Part shown: positions 1 to 9,031 of the stretch, piece by piece | Numbering within the stretch: position 1 is the stretch's first letter | Layout: every line of letters begins with the position of its first letter | NCBI GenBank assembly: GCA_947499125.1 | Contig: CANMMP010000001.1 | Coordinates: 1,302,001-1,366,000 of the forward strand | From: an uncultured Pontibacter sp. | GTDB lineage: Bacteria > Bacteroidota > Bacteroidia > Cytophagales > Hymenobacteraceae | DNA: 64,000 nucleotides | Direction: 5' to 3' | The notes under the pieces: model-generated | Database searches by the model: none | Told to the model about the DNA's origin: nothing | What the model saw: the letters and a program-made list of their open reading frames with translations, nothing else | Translations under genes and position numbers: made by a program

Positions 1-1
1 A

Positions 2-2236
2 GTAGTGGTGCAGGAGGCAGAGAAGAATGAAACTGTTAGAACTACCCTTTCACAACAAGACGGATCGTTTGTGATACCGGGAGTAAACTACAGAGAAAAG
101 CTTCAACTTACTCTCTCCTACGTTGGCTATAAAACGAAGAGTATTCCCTTCCCAACCTTGTCTTCCTCTTCCATAAGCTTTGGCACCATAACTCTTACAC
201 CAAACGCCACTCATCTTGAAGAAGTAGAGGTAATAACACTCAGACCGCTTATAGAGCAACAATTTGACAGGACCATTTACAACGTGGAAGCCGATCCCGA
301 AGCAAACAGCCTGAACACGCTGGATATGCTGCGCAAAGTACCGCTGCTAACAGTAGATGTAAATGATAACCTGCAACTAAACGGAGTTAACAGTTACCAG
401 ATACTGGTAAATGGTAAGCGTTCTGCGCTTTTTGCCGGAAACCCAAGTGCAATACTTAAAACCTTGCCAGCAAGTGCTATTAAAAAAGTGGAGATTATCA
501 CCAACCCATCTGCCAGGTATGAAGCTTCTGGTGTTGGGGGTGTCATCAATATCATCACTAACAAAAAAAGCATTAGCGGTTATAATGGCTCTATTAACCT
601 GGGAGCAGAAAACCCTGATGCTTACACCGCAGGCTCATTCTTAACAACCTCTGCCGGCAAATTCTCTGCTTCTGGCCGCTATAACTACAGGTACTCTGAA
701 AGCCCTACTAATAAAAGTGTTCTTTTTCGGGAGGATCTGGTTAACAGGAACAGGCTGGAGCAAACAGGTAAGAGAAGCAGCAAAGACAGGTCCCAGAATA
801 TAAATGGAGAGGTAAGCTATCAGCTAAGTTCTCAGGACATGGTTACTGCCAGTTACAGTCAACATAACAGTAAGTATACAAACAACTATAACCAGCTAGT
901 GAAGCAACAAAACGCTTATGGTGAATTGTATGGATCTTACCTGAACCTGAACAATGATAAAGATGAAACAGTTGGTCACGATTTATCACTGGACTACGAG
1001 CACAGCTTTAAGAAGAACGATCAGCAGCTACTTTCTTTTTCGTTTAACACCACTAACAGCAATAGTAGCGGCTACAGCGACATTATACTGCAGCCTGTGC
1101 TAAACTATAAAGGCAGAGAGAGCACAACCAATAATAAAGACAAAACCAAGGAGCATACAATACAGGCAGACTATGTACAGCCCATTGGCAAGCAGGAATT
1201 GGAAATAGGGTTTAAGTCTATACTCGAAAAAAGCACCAGCAACTACTACTTTAAAACCCGCGACGACGAGACCGGTGTATTTATACCAGACCCTGAAATG
1301 AGTAACAGCTATAGTTACAACCAAAACATTCACGCAGCTTATGTTTCACTAAACTTAACTATGGGCAAATGGGGACTCAGGACAGGAGCCCGACTGGAGC
1401 ACACAAACCTGGATGCAGCATTCAGGTCATCTGGCACCAATGTTACTACAGAATATCTTAACCTTTTTCCTAACATTACACTAACGCGCTTGCTTACAGA
1501 AACCAGCAGAATCAACCTCTCTTACAGCCAGCGTATAGACAGGCCCGGTTTATACTCCCTTGATCCTTATGCAGACCAAACCGACCCTCTCAACATTAGC
1601 TTTGGTAATCCTGATCTGGAGCCGGCTACCAGTCATGCATTGCAGCTCGAGTACAGCACCTTTATTAACACTACCTCCATCAATGTCAATGCCTCCCATA
1701 GTTTTACCAGTAACGCTATTGAGTTATTTACCACGCTTGGCACTGACTCGGTGGCACGCACCACATTTGGCAACATTGGGCAGAGTAGGAACTATAACTT
1801 TACACTTTCCGGTAATACTACGCTGTTTAAAAAGTTAACCTTAAACCTGAATGCAGCCACTAACTATGTATCCTATACCAGCATGCTGGAAGGGTTACCA
1901 CAGACAAACGAGGGGTTTACTTATTATGTAAGAGGATCAGCAAATCTGCGGTTTGCCAAAACCTGGAGATTAAGTGGTAACATGAGTTATAACTCCCCTA
2001 ACATAATTTTGCAAGGTAAAAGTGGCGGTTATACCTGGAGTAGTTTAGCTTTAAATAAAGAGTTCCTGAAGAACAACAAAGCCAGTCTAAGCCTGTCAGT
2101 CAGAAGTCCGTTCCAGAAAACCCGCCGCATTACAAATGAAACAGTTAACCCAACATTTTACCAGTTCCGGGAGTCTTATTCAGTTATCCGCCAGTTCAGC
2201 CTGTCTTTCAACTACCGCTTCGGCAAGCTGAAGTAG
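2..2236 (+). CDS. TonB-dependent outer membrane receptor, 5' partial
   Basis: The reading frame is open from the window edge, so the true start and signal peptide lie upstream. The visible part begins inside a carboxypeptidase-D-like regulatory fold (DGSFVIPGV, YVGYKTKSIPF). A plug-like region follows at about residues 85-190 (LDMLRKVPLL, LVNGKRSALF, IKKVEIITNPSARYEASGVG, GVINIITNKK). The remaining ~550 residues are rich in alternating aromatic and polar strands and finish YRFGKLK, as expected of an outer membrane beta-barrel of the OMP_b-brl_3 type common in Bacteroidota. Such proteins take up substrates across the outer membrane using TonB energy. No SusD-like partner follows, so the substrate cannot be inferred. 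The family call is secure; the ligand is unknown. Confidence 0.9.
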   Translation, partial: VVVQEAEKNETVRTTLSQQDGSFVIPGVNYREKLQLTLSYVGYKTKSIPFPTLSSSSISFGTITLTPNATHLEEVEVITLRPLIEQQFDRTIYNVEADPEANSLNTLDMLRKVPLLTVDVNDNLQLNGVNSYQILVNGKRSALFAGNPSAILKTLPASAIKKVEIITNPSARYEASGVGGVINIITNKKSISGYNGSINLGAENPDAYTAGSFLTTSAGKFSASGRYNYRYSESPTNKSVLFREDLVNRNRLEQTGKRSSKDRSQNINGEVSYQLSSQDMVTASYSQHNSKYTNNYNQLVKQQNAYGELYGSYLNLNNDKDETVGHDLSLDYEHSFKKNDQQLLSFSFNTTNSNSSGYSDIILQPVLNYKGRESTTNNKDKTKEHTIQADYVQPIGKQELEIGFKSILEKSTSNYYFKTRDDETGVFIPDPEMSNSYSYNQNIHAAYVSLNLTMGKWGLRTGARLEHTNLDAAFRSSGTNVTTEYLNLFPNITLTRLLTETSRINLSYSQRIDRPGLYSLDPYADQTDPLNISFGNPDLEPATSHALQLEYSTFINTTSINVNASHSFTSNAIELFTTLGTDSVARTTFGNIGQSRNYNFTLSGNTTLFKKLTLNLNAATNYVSYTSMLEGLPQTNEGFTYYVRGSANLRFAKTWRLSGNMSYNSPNIILQGKSGGYTWSSLALNKEFLKNNKASLSLSVRSPFQKTRRITNETVNPTFYQFRESYSVIRQFSLSFNYRFGKLK

Positions 2237-2373
2237 AACTATAGTTTACAAAGCGACTTTATCAATGCCTTCAGTCCGCACATCCTGGCTGTTTTCAATC
2301 TTAACTTATAATATGGGTTAGAGTATAAGGCAACATACAGCCGTTACTATTACAGAATTCTTTTTAACCAGCT

Positions 2374-2754
2374 ATGCTAAAATACCTCCTATTCTGGTTC
2401 CCGATGATCGTGATTGCTGTACTGAACGGTACTGTAAGGGATTTTGTGTATAAGACTTATCTAGGTGAATTACCTGCCCGGCAGTTATCAACTATAACGC
2501 TGATTTTACTTTTTGCGGCTTATATCTGGTTTGTTATTAGCAGGTATCCTCCCGCATCACCTACACAGGCAATTTACATTGGGGCACTCTGGTTGGTTTT
2601 AACACTTATCTTTGAGTTTGGAATGGGGTACATGACAGGTAAAACATGGCCGCAAATGTTCGAAGACTATAATCTCTTAAAAGGGCGCATATGGGTACTG
2701 GTCCCGATCTGGGTTGCCATTGCACCCTACTTCTTTTACAGGATACTGATATAA
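2374..2754 (+). CDS. Small four-helix membrane protein, function unknown
   Basis: A 126-residue hydrophobic protein with about four predicted membrane segments (LLFWFPMIVIAVL near residue 5, ITLILLFAAYIWFVI near 41, IYIGALWLVLTLIFEF near 67, WVLVPIWVAIAPYFFY near 107). The loop FEFGMGYMTGKTWPQMFEDY, followed by NLLKGRIW, looks conserved in character and faces one side. I recognise it only as a conserved hypothetical membrane protein type seen in Bacteroidota and give no function. It starts with ATG 137 bases after the TonB receptor stop on the same strand and converges with endonuclease III, whose stop lies 18 bases beyond. Confidence 0.75.
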   Translation: MLKYLLFWFPMIVIAVLNGTVRDFVYKTYLGELPARQLSTITLILLFAAYIWFVISRYPPASPTQAIYIGALWLVLTLIFEFGMGYMTGKTWPQMFEDYNLLKGRIWVLVPIWVAIAPYFFYRILI

Positions 2755-2772
2755 ACGGTACCAAACAGCTTT

Positions 2773-3480
2773 CTAGGCCGCTTTATCTATACTTTTTGCC
2801 CGCACATCCTGGTAATAATTGCAGATATTCTGAAGCACGCACACTTCGCATTTAGGAGTATAGTAAGTACAAACCCGCTGGCCGTGGCGCAGCATGTGTA
2901 TATGGAAATTATACAGCTCTACAGGCTCGGGTGGAAGCAGCTGCAACAGCAGGTCGTGGGCTTTGTTAGGAGTCACCTTCGCCCCTATCAGGCCGACTCG
3001 CTGGCTTATCCGGAACACGTGCGTATCTACGGGCATTACCGGCTTTTTGAAGTTAAAGAGCAAAACTAACGTGGCGGTTTTAATACCTACACCCGGCAGC
3101 TTTGTAAGCCAGGCCAGCGCCTCCTCTACCGGCATCTCCTCCAGGAAATCTATCGAAAACTCGCCTCTCTCCTCTTTTATAAGGCGTAAAGTCTGCTGTA
3201 TTTGCGGCGCTTTCTGGTCTGGGTAACGAGTGGTTTGTATAGCATCGGCCAGTTCATCAAAGTCCGCACTCATTACTCCCTCCCAATCCCCGAAACGCTC
3301 CAGCATAGTATAAAAAGCCTTTTCTTCGTCTTTGTGGTTGGTGCGGTGAGAAAGCATTGTTGAGATAAGCTCGTGCATGTGGCTACGGCGAGGCTCCAGT
3401 TTAAGGGGCTTATACTCTTTGTTAAGCAGCTCGTGTGTTAGTAGCGCCTTTTCGCGGGCTGGTAGTTCGTGCGTATCCAT
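2773..3480 (-). CDS. nth: Endonuclease III, base-excision repair glycosylase/AP lyase
   Basis: Removes oxidised pyrimidines from DNA and cleaves the abasic site. The helix-hairpin-helix LPGVGIKTA carries the catalytic lysine, and the following PVDTHVFRISQRVG carries the catalytic aspartate. The C-terminus has the [4Fe-4S] ligand pattern C-X6-C-X2-C-X5-C (CTYYTPKCEVCVLQNIC). I chose the ATG giving 235 residues; an in-frame GTG 39 bases upstream (position 3519) would add 13 residues (WLLRKKVQ...), but neither start has a clear ribosome binding site. Standalone gene, transcribed opposite to its neighbours. Family assignment is firm. Confidence 0.93.
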   Translation of the reverse strand: MDTHELPAREKALLTHELLNKEYKPLKLEPRRSHMHELISTMLSHRTNHKDEEKAFYTMLERFGDWEGVMSADFDELADAIQTTRYPDQKAPQIQQTLRLIKEERGEFSIDFLEEMPVEEALAWLTKLPGVGIKTATLVLLFNFKKPVMPVDTHVFRISQRVGLIGAKVTPNKAHDLLLQLLPPEPVELYNFHIHMLRHGQRVCTYYTPKCEVCVLQNICNYYQDVRAKSIDKAA

Positions 3481-3661
3481 AGGCAGTAGGTTTTGCACTT
3501 TTTTACGCAAGAGCCACACACCTGTTTATCCGGAAGTATAATAATCTACCTCAAAAAGTTATACCCTGCTTTCTGAAACCGGACATTATACACAACCATT
3601 TGCGGCCTTGTCCGCTATATGCTTAGGTATTTTTTCAGCAGGTGAGCAACATAGCATTTTT

Positions 3662-4354
3662 ATGGAGATAAAATTTTTAGGTACCGGTGGCGCTTTTGAT
3701 GTAGATTATCTGAACTCCGCGGCCATACTACGTTTCCGGGAAAAGCACATTCTGATAGATTGCGGGTTTACCGTTTTCCCGGCACTACTGCACAAAAATA
3801 TGGTATCCCGGGTAGAGTATATTCTCATCACCCACCTGCATAACGACCACATCGGTAGTTTACCAACCCTGTTACTGTACAAGAACATTATAGAGAAAAG
3901 CGAACCGCCCGTTATACTTTACCCTACCGAGCAGTTTAAGCAGCAACTCCTGGCTATACTTCAGCCGCAGGTAAGAGAGCCTGAAAAGTATGTCCGATTT
4001 TTACCTTTAGAGCAGTTTGCAGGCATAACCGCGGTTGATACATTCGGGCAGCACTCGGAGGGCATGCAAACGTATGCGTTTATTTTTGAGGAGGACGAAA
4101 AACGCATTGCCTACTCCGGCGACCTGGCAAAGCCCGAAGCCCTTTTTAACCGCCTCGATAAGATGGCGCCTCTGCCCACCTGCGTTTACCACGACATCAC
4201 CTTTAACCCCGAAAACACCGGCCATACTTACTATAAAAAGCTACTACCCTACCTTACCAACTACGACATTTTCGGCTACCATTGCGACCCAACCAAAAAA
4301 CCATCAGACAACACCATCAGGCTCGTTTTCTACGACCCGGATTTAATGGCGTAG
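3662..4354 (+). CDS. MBL-fold metallo-hydrolase
   Basis: A 230-residue metallo-beta-lactamase-fold protein. It opens MEIKFLGTGGAFD, then has the metal-binding motif THLHNDHIGS at about residue 57 (HxHxDH), a further histidine in GQHSEGMQ, YSGDLAKPE supplying the bridging aspartate, and GYHCDP near the end supplying the last histidine. This layout is that of RNase Z-like, PhnP-like or cyclic-nucleotide phosphodiesterase hydrolases; which substrate is used cannot be told. A longer frame from 3608 exists, but the ATG at 3662 begins exactly at the conserved first strand, so I use it. Confidence 0.85.
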   Translation: MEIKFLGTGGAFDVDYLNSAAILRFREKHILIDCGFTVFPALLHKNMVSRVEYILITHLHNDHIGSLPTLLLYKNIIEKSEPPVILYPTEQFKQQLLAILQPQVREPEKYVRFLPLEQFAGITAVDTFGQHSEGMQTYAFIFEEDEKRIAYSGDLAKPEALFNRLDKMAPLPTCVYHDITFNPENTGHTYYKKLLPYLTNYDIFGYHCDPTKKPSDNTIRLVFYDPDLMA

Positions 4355-4401
4355 ATTTAGTCTGAAGTATAATCAGCAGCTAACTATAAGTATAATTAAG
4401 C

Positions 4402-5724
4402 TTATTTCAACTCAGATGCTTTCAGTTCTTTCTTCCAGATCTCGTTGCCCTGTACGCCGTAAATGGTAACTATAAAACGGCGATCGGTTGCGGGGCCTGT
4501 TACGTTTATCAACCCGAAATTATGCTCGCGTACCAGTGTACCCGGCACACGTAACGTATTCGGCTCATCTCTAGGGTTCGATACACCGGCAGTCAGCGGC
4601 GAAATAGTGAAGTCGTACAGCGGGTATGTGCCCTCACGATCTAGTTTGTTAAGTTCTGTAAAGTGGCGGTCACCATCCATAAAGATCACACCTTTTATGT
4701 TTGCTTTGCGGATGGCATCCAGCAGTTTCTGGCGCTCTTCGGGGTGGTTGCTATAGTTCTCCTTTTCGGCAGCGGGATTAAGTACTTGGCCGCCCACACA
4801 AATCACCTTAAAAGTAGCATTGCTTGCATGCAGGGCATCTATCAGCCAGTTCAATTGATTCTCGCCTAAATAAGCTTTATTATCCTGGCGGGTATTTGGG
4901 CTTTTAAACCAGCGGTCATCGGTCATAAAAAACTGCACATCGTTCCACTGAAAAGTGCCGGTTATACCTTCATCCTCGAAAATATAGTTCGGGTTAGCCC
5001 AGAATGTTTTAAAAGCTTCAAGTGTCAGGTCTTTCTCCCAGAAGCTGCGATCGGAGTTGTTAGGGCCGTAGTCGTGATCGTCCCAGATGGCATAGTTATG
5101 TACCGAAGCCAGCAGCGGCTGTAGTTCCGGCACCGAACGGGTATGGGTGTAGCGGTACTGTATACCTGTTTTAGTGTTCCAGTCAGGTTCGCGCAGGTAA
5201 GTATTATCACCTATCCAAAGCATAAAGTCCGGCTTTTTCTGGTGTATGGTTGTTAAAATGCCAAAATCGGTGCTGCCGTATGGTTTGCCCGGTCGGTCGT
5301 AAGGAGTATCGTTCACATAAAAGCAACTGCCCACGGCAAACGAGAAATCGGGCGCATCTTTGCGGTGCTGCCATAGTTCCTGTGTCTGAAACTCGAGCGG
5401 GTAACTGCGCTTTACTTTTTTGTTGTTGATGTACAGTTCATAGCTATACTTTTTACCAGGCTCTACTTTATCAGCAATAAGGTGGGTAGCGTGGGCATTG
5501 GCTGATGCTGTTTTTACTTCGGCTGTGGTGTATACTTTACCAGGTTCGGTCTTGTCCCAGTACTTTATTTTTACTTTGGCCGGTTCTTTTGTCTGTACCC
5601 ATAGTTTCACTTCGCGCATATCGCTGTAGCCCAGCATCGGGCCCGACTGCAACAGTTTTTCCTGGGCAACAGCGGCCAGGCTCAGGAACACAAAGTATAA
5701 AACGGCAAGTAAACGAAGCTTCAT
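4402..5724 (-). CDS. PhoD-like alkaline phosphatase, exported
   Basis: A 440-residue secreted metallophosphatase. The signal peptide is MKLRLLAVLYFVFLSLAAVA followed by Q. An N-terminal fibronectin-like domain (residues ~25-115) precedes the phosphatase domain: GSCFYVNDTPYD, DFMLWIGDNTYLREPDW, AIWDDHDYGPNNSD, MTDDRWFKSP and FMDGDRHFTELN are the usual PhoD metal and active-site motifs. Such enzymes hydrolyse phosphomonoesters or diesters in the periplasm. An upstream in-frame Met would put 21 residues before the signal peptide and is rejected. It converges with the MBL hydrolase gene and is divergent from the DUF2238 gene. Confidence 0.88.
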   Translation of the reverse strand: MKLRLLAVLYFVFLSLAAVAQEKLLQSGPMLGYSDMREVKLWVQTKEPAKVKIKYWDKTEPGKVYTTAEVKTASANAHATHLIADKVEPGKKYSYELYINNKKVKRSYPLEFQTQELWQHRKDAPDFSFAVGSCFYVNDTPYDRPGKPYGSTDFGILTTIHQKKPDFMLWIGDNTYLREPDWNTKTGIQYRYTHTRSVPELQPLLASVHNYAIWDDHDYGPNNSDRSFWEKDLTLEAFKTFWANPNYIFEDEGITGTFQWNDVQFFMTDDRWFKSPNTRQDNKAYLGENQLNWLIDALHASNATFKVICVGGQVLNPAAEKENYSNHPEERQKLLDAIRKANIKGVIFMDGDRHFTELNKLDREGTYPLYDFTISPLTAGVSNPRDEPNTLRVPGTLVREHNFGLINVTGPATDRRFIVTIYGVQGNEIWKKELKASELK

Positions 5725-5838
5725 AAGGCAGGTATTTATAGGTTGAGCTATAGTTTGTACGTCCCAAAGATACAGGGCTTGCATCAAAATTGTAAAAACA
5801 GCGGTATTAGTTTTAACCAGATCGTAATTTATAGTTAT

Positions 5839-6498
5839 ATGCCAGCAACCAGTCTAAGGCAAGCCGCCAAAACCCAGAAGCCCTTCCTAAAGCAGCCATT
5901 GCATATATTTTATAGTTTGCTGTTCCTTGTCTTCTGGGTATATACTGCTTCTACCACCCCCGACCTGCAGAACTGGGCCACTGAGAATATTTTAACTTTA
6001 TCTGTGCTTATTTGCCTGGCAGCATTTTACAATATCTTCCGCTTTTCAGATACCAGTTATACTTTGATCCTGCTTTTCCTGCTGTTGCATGTATACGGCA
6101 GCCAGTACCAGTACTCCGAAAATCCCTTTGGCTATTGGGTAAAGGCTACGCTAAACCAGGACCGGAATAACTACGACAGGCTGGTGCATTTCTGCTTTGG
6201 CCTGTTACTGGCTTATCCGGCGCACGAGCTGTTGTTGCGGGCTTTTAAGGTAAAGCGCATTTATAGTTATCTGTTACCTTTAGAGCTTATACTTTCGTTT
6301 GGCGCAATCTACGAACTGGCCGAATGGCTGGTGGCAGATGTTTTTTATAATGGTAGCACACAAGGTATGACATATGTAGGCACGCAAGGAGACGAATGGG
6401 ATGCACACAAAGATATAGCCTTAGGACTTGCAGGAGGTATAATCGCTATCAGTATAACTTTTATACTTTACAGGTTAAGAAGGTCGGGAAACTTATAG
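5839..6498 (+). CDS. DUF2238 (YjdF-like) inner membrane protein
   Basis: A 219-residue polytopic membrane protein with about five hydrophobic segments. The signature YDRLVHFCFGLLLAYPAHELLLR in the middle and the acidic helix GAIYELAEWLVAD, then GTQGDEWDAHKD, match the DUF2238 family (E. coli YjdF is the familiar member), whose biochemical role is unknown. I start at the ATG of MPATSLRQAAK; the frame extends 32 codons upstream but that part overlaps the promoter region of the divergent phosphatase gene and lacks membrane-protein character. Confidence 0.82.
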   Translation: MPATSLRQAAKTQKPFLKQPLHIFYSLLFLVFWVYTASTTPDLQNWATENILTLSVLICLAAFYNIFRFSDTSYTLILLFLLLHVYGSQYQYSENPFGYWVKATLNQDRNNYDRLVHFCFGLLLAYPAHELLLRAFKVKRIYSYLLPLELILSFGAIYELAEWLVADVFYNGSTQGMTYVGTQGDEWDAHKDIALGLAGGIIAISITFILYRLRRSGNL

Positions 6499-6575
6499 TT
6501 TTATACTTCACAGGTATAAATTCGGCACACTACCAGCCTTTATACTTACTTTGCGCTCAGAACAGACTATCACAA

Positions 6576-7115
6576 ATGGCAGAAGCGCAGATCATACATG
6601 TACCTGGTTTAGGAAACTCAGGGTCCGAGCATTGGCAAACCTACTGGCAGCAACAAGACTCGCAAAGTATTCGCGTGCACCAGGAAGACTGGGATAACCC
6701 TGTTTGTTTTGATTGGGTTGAACAGCTACAGAACACAATATCAGCAGTAAAAGACAAAGAAATTATACTAATAGCGCACAGCCTTGGCTGTATGACCGTA
6801 GCACACTGGGCAAAAAAGTATAAAGTTACTATTAAGGCAGCTTTTCTGGTAGCTCCTCCCGAGGTGGAACAGGATGTTGAGTTAACTGAAGTACTGGATT
6901 TTGCTCCGTTTCCCAGATTCAAATTACCGTTTAAAAGCATGCTGGTAGCTAGTTCCGACGACGATTACTTAACTATAAAACGTGCTGAGTGGCTGGCAAA
7001 CCTATGGGGCAGCAAGTTTGTAAACATCGGTCCGAAAGGTCATATCAACTCTTATTCCAACATCGGCGATTGGCCCGAAGGAAAAATGCTGCTTAACCAA
7101 TTACTCTCTTCTTAA
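6576..7115 (+). CDS. RBBP9/YdeN-type serine hydrolase
   Basis: A 179-residue alpha/beta hydrolase. HVPGLGNSGSEHWQTYWQ is the typical N-terminus of the RBBP9/YdeN family, IAHSLGCMTVAHWA holds the nucleophile serine, ASSDDDYL the acid and GPKGHINSYSNIGDWPEG the catalytic histidine. The frame is open for a further 60 codons upstream, overlapping the DUF2238 gene, but the ATG at 6576 starts at the first conserved strand. Family members hydrolyse small esters in vitro; physiological substrates are poorly known. It is followed by a strong bidirectional terminator shared with the convergent ompA-like gene. Confidence 0.87.
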   Translation: MAEAQIIHVPGLGNSGSEHWQTYWQQQDSQSIRVHQEDWDNPVCFDWVEQLQNTISAVKDKEIILIAHSLGCMTVAHWAKKYKVTIKAAFLVAPPEVEQDVELTEVLDFAPFPRFKLPFKSMLVASSDDDYLTIKRAEWLANLWGSKFVNIGPKGHINSYSNIGDWPEGKMLLNQLLSS

Positions 7116-7137
7116 ATTTTATAATCACCAAAGTATA

Positions 7138-7172
7138 AAAAAAGCGCCCCGACGTATGCCGGGGCGCTTTTC
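7138..7172. terminator. Bidirectional rho-independent terminator
   Basis: Arms AGCGCCCCG and CGGGGCGCT enclose an 8-base loop, with an A run on the left and T-rich tail on the right. It serves both convergent genes, the hydrolase ending at 7115 and the OmpA-like gene ending at 7193. Confidence 0.9.
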
Positions 7173-7192
7173 TTTATTCAGTTAATTAACTT

Positions 7193-8653
7193 TTATTCCA
7201 TGTTCAGTTGCATGTCCGGGGTGTTAAGCTCAAAGCCTACCCTTCTGTTTCTGGCTCTCGCGCTTTCTGTTCTACGCTTCGACAGTCGCTCGTTCACTTT
7301 TACAAGTGGCTGTGTCTCACCGTAACCGCGTGTTACCAGTCTGTCAGGGTTTTGTACACCACGCTCGATCAGGTAATCTTTAACGGCCTGCGCTCTTTGC
7401 TCAGATAGTGCCTGGTTGTACTCAGCAGAACCAATGTGGTCAGCGTGACCTTTGATTAGCAGTACGTGGTTAGGATATTTCTCAAGTACAACTACAATGC
7501 TATCAAGCAGTTGTTTGTAACCTTCCTGCACACGTGCCTGGTCAAACTCGAAGCGTACTTTCTCTTCCATCAGTTTCAGCGTAGCTGCATCAAGCTCAGG
7601 GCAACCACCTTTGTCGGCAGGGCCTGCAGAATCAGGGCAAAGGTCTTCGTTATCCGGAACACCGTCGCCGTCAGCGTCAGTTGGGCATCCGTCCGGACCT
7701 GTCTGTACACCAGCTGGAGTATCAGGGCAGTTGTCATCTTTGTCAGCAACACCGTCACCGTCAGCGTCAGGGCAACCTTGTGTAGCAGTTGTACCTGCTT
7801 CATCAGGGCACTGGTCGTCTTTATCAGCTACGCCGTCACCATCTTTGTCAGGGCAACCCTGCAGGTTCTGAACACCAGCTTCGGTAGGGCACTGATCCTG
7901 GTAATCGGCTACGCCGTCACCATCCGTATCGATAGGGCAACCATCCTTGTCAACCTGTACGCCGGTCGGAGTGTCAGGGCACTTGTCTCTGCGGTCGCCA
8001 ACACCGTCCATGTCAGTATCAACAGCTTTGCCTAAGTTAAAGCCAAGGCCAATGTTGTGCTGCAGGAAACGGTCGTTGTCACCATTGTCTTCTGTGCCGT
8101 CAAATCCGTCGTTACCCATAAACAGGTAACCCGTCTGTACAAAAGCACTAACAGCATCCGAGAAACGGAAACGAATACCAGCACCACCCATCAGGGCGCT
8201 TGTGGTAAAGTTATCATCAAACGAGTTACCGTCAGCTAAAGTACCATCAGCTTTCACAAATGCAGCACCACCACCTACTGTTAAGTAAGGGCCGATCAAA
8301 GCATCTTCGTTCAGGATAGTACCATACATTTTAAGACGAACGCCCAGCATGGCAGTACCAATGTTGGTGTCCATTTTGCTTAACCCGTTCGTGGCATCTG
8401 CGCCACCGTAGGTCAGGTGTAAGCCGGCATCAAACGATGGGCTCAGATAACGGTTAAGCGAGATACCCCCGCCCCATTCCATATCTCCTTTAAAGAACTG
8501 GTTGTCGAGCTCACCTTTGTACTGGAGCGCGCTACCATATATCTGGAGGTTGGTCCGTCTATCAGCATTTTGTGCAAAGAGGGCTGTATTTGCTGAAAGC
8601 AGGAATACAAGCACAAAAGCTATTGCACTAAATTTTGTTAATTGTGTTCGCAT
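7193..8653 (-). CDS. OmpA-family outer membrane protein with TSP3 calcium-binding repeats
   Basis: A 486-residue envelope protein. Signal peptide MRTQLTKFSAIAFVLVFLLS...ALFAQ; residues ~30-210 form a small outer membrane beta-barrel (YGSALQYKGELD, GGGISLNRYLSPSFDAG, HNIGLGFNLGK). Residues ~213-355 carry five thrombospondin type 3 repeats of the form DxDGDGVxDxxDxCP, likely calcium-binding. The C-terminal ~115 residues are an OmpA peptidoglycan-binding domain (VRFEFDQARVQEGYKQLL, IKGHADHIGSAEYN, LSEQRAQAVKDYL, RARNRRVGFEL). It probably links the outer membrane to peptidoglycan. I start at the signal-peptide ATG; an upstream Met would add 13 non-signal residues. Confidence 0.92.
   Translation of the reverse strand: MRTQLTKFSAIAFVLVFLLSANTALFAQNADRRTNLQIYGSALQYKGELDNQFFKGDMEWGGGISLNRYLSPSFDAGLHLTYGGADATNGLSKMDTNIGTAMLGVRLKMYGTILNEDALIGPYLTVGGGAAFVKADGTLADGNSFDDNFTTSALMGGAGIRFRFSDAVSAFVQTGYLFMGNDGFDGTEDNGDNDRFLQHNIGLGFNLGKAVDTDMDGVGDRRDKCPDTPTGVQVDKDGCPIDTDGDGVADYQDQCPTEAGVQNLQGCPDKDGDGVADKDDQCPDEAGTTATQGCPDADGDGVADKDDNCPDTPAGVQTGPDGCPTDADGDGVPDNEDLCPDSAGPADKGGCPELDAATLKLMEEKVRFEFDQARVQEGYKQLLDSIVVVLEKYPNHVLLIKGHADHIGSAEYNQALSEQRAQAVKDYLIERGVQNPDRLVTRGYGETQPLVKVNERLSKRRTESARARNRRVGFELNTPDMQLNME
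7596..8025 (-). repeat. TSP3 repeat-coding tract
   Basis: Five successive 27-30-codon units encoding D-x-D-G-D-G-V-x-D-x-x-D-x-CP and ending in a GCP motif. The middle units are nearly identical at the DNA level (GTCACCGTCAGCGTCAGGGC on the plus strand recurs), so unit number could vary between strains by recombination. Confidence 0.85.
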
Positions 8654-9031
8654 AGTTTTACAAAGTATATTTTGATATGTCAATACGTACATATTTGTAT
8701 GAGGTTTATACGTACCCTAATAATAAATTGCACAGCAGAAATAAATTCAGATTTGACCGGAAGATGAGATGTATGTCGTAAAGTTATTTCCATAAGCAAA
8801 AGGTATAGTTAAAACCTCTACTACCTGCCTCATTTACAGCAAGTACACGTGGCTCGTTTTTCCTTTGGCATTCTAAAAATTGTACCCAATCTCTCAAACT
8901 GAAACTACAGTACAAGGTTTTGGTTTTGCCTGTTTATTTAAGCTACACGAGTTATCTTATAGTAAATGGCACAAAAAAAGTGGCTACCCGTGCATACCAG
9001 GCAGCCACTTTTGCAATGTATAGCGCAGGTT
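8654..9031. other. Intergenic region upstream of the OmpA-like gene
   Basis: About 380 bases between the OmpA-like gene and the end of the aminopeptidase gene, both on the minus strand. It is AT-rich near the OmpA start, must hold that gene's promoter, and contains the terminator described at 8972-9013. I see no gene, tRNA or long repeat here. Confidence 0.6.
8972..9013 (-). terminator. Rho-independent terminator after the aminopeptidase gene
   Basis: Read on the minus strand, AAAGTGGCTGCC pairs with GGTAGCCACTTT (one short internal mismatch) and is followed by a run of T. It lies 18 bases past the stop of the M24 aminopeptidase gene. Confidence 0.85.

Noticed and set aside
7466-8035. A 189-codon frame antisense to the OmpA-like gene
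   Set aside because: It arises from the repetitive TSP3 coding tract; the minus-strand protein has intact domains.
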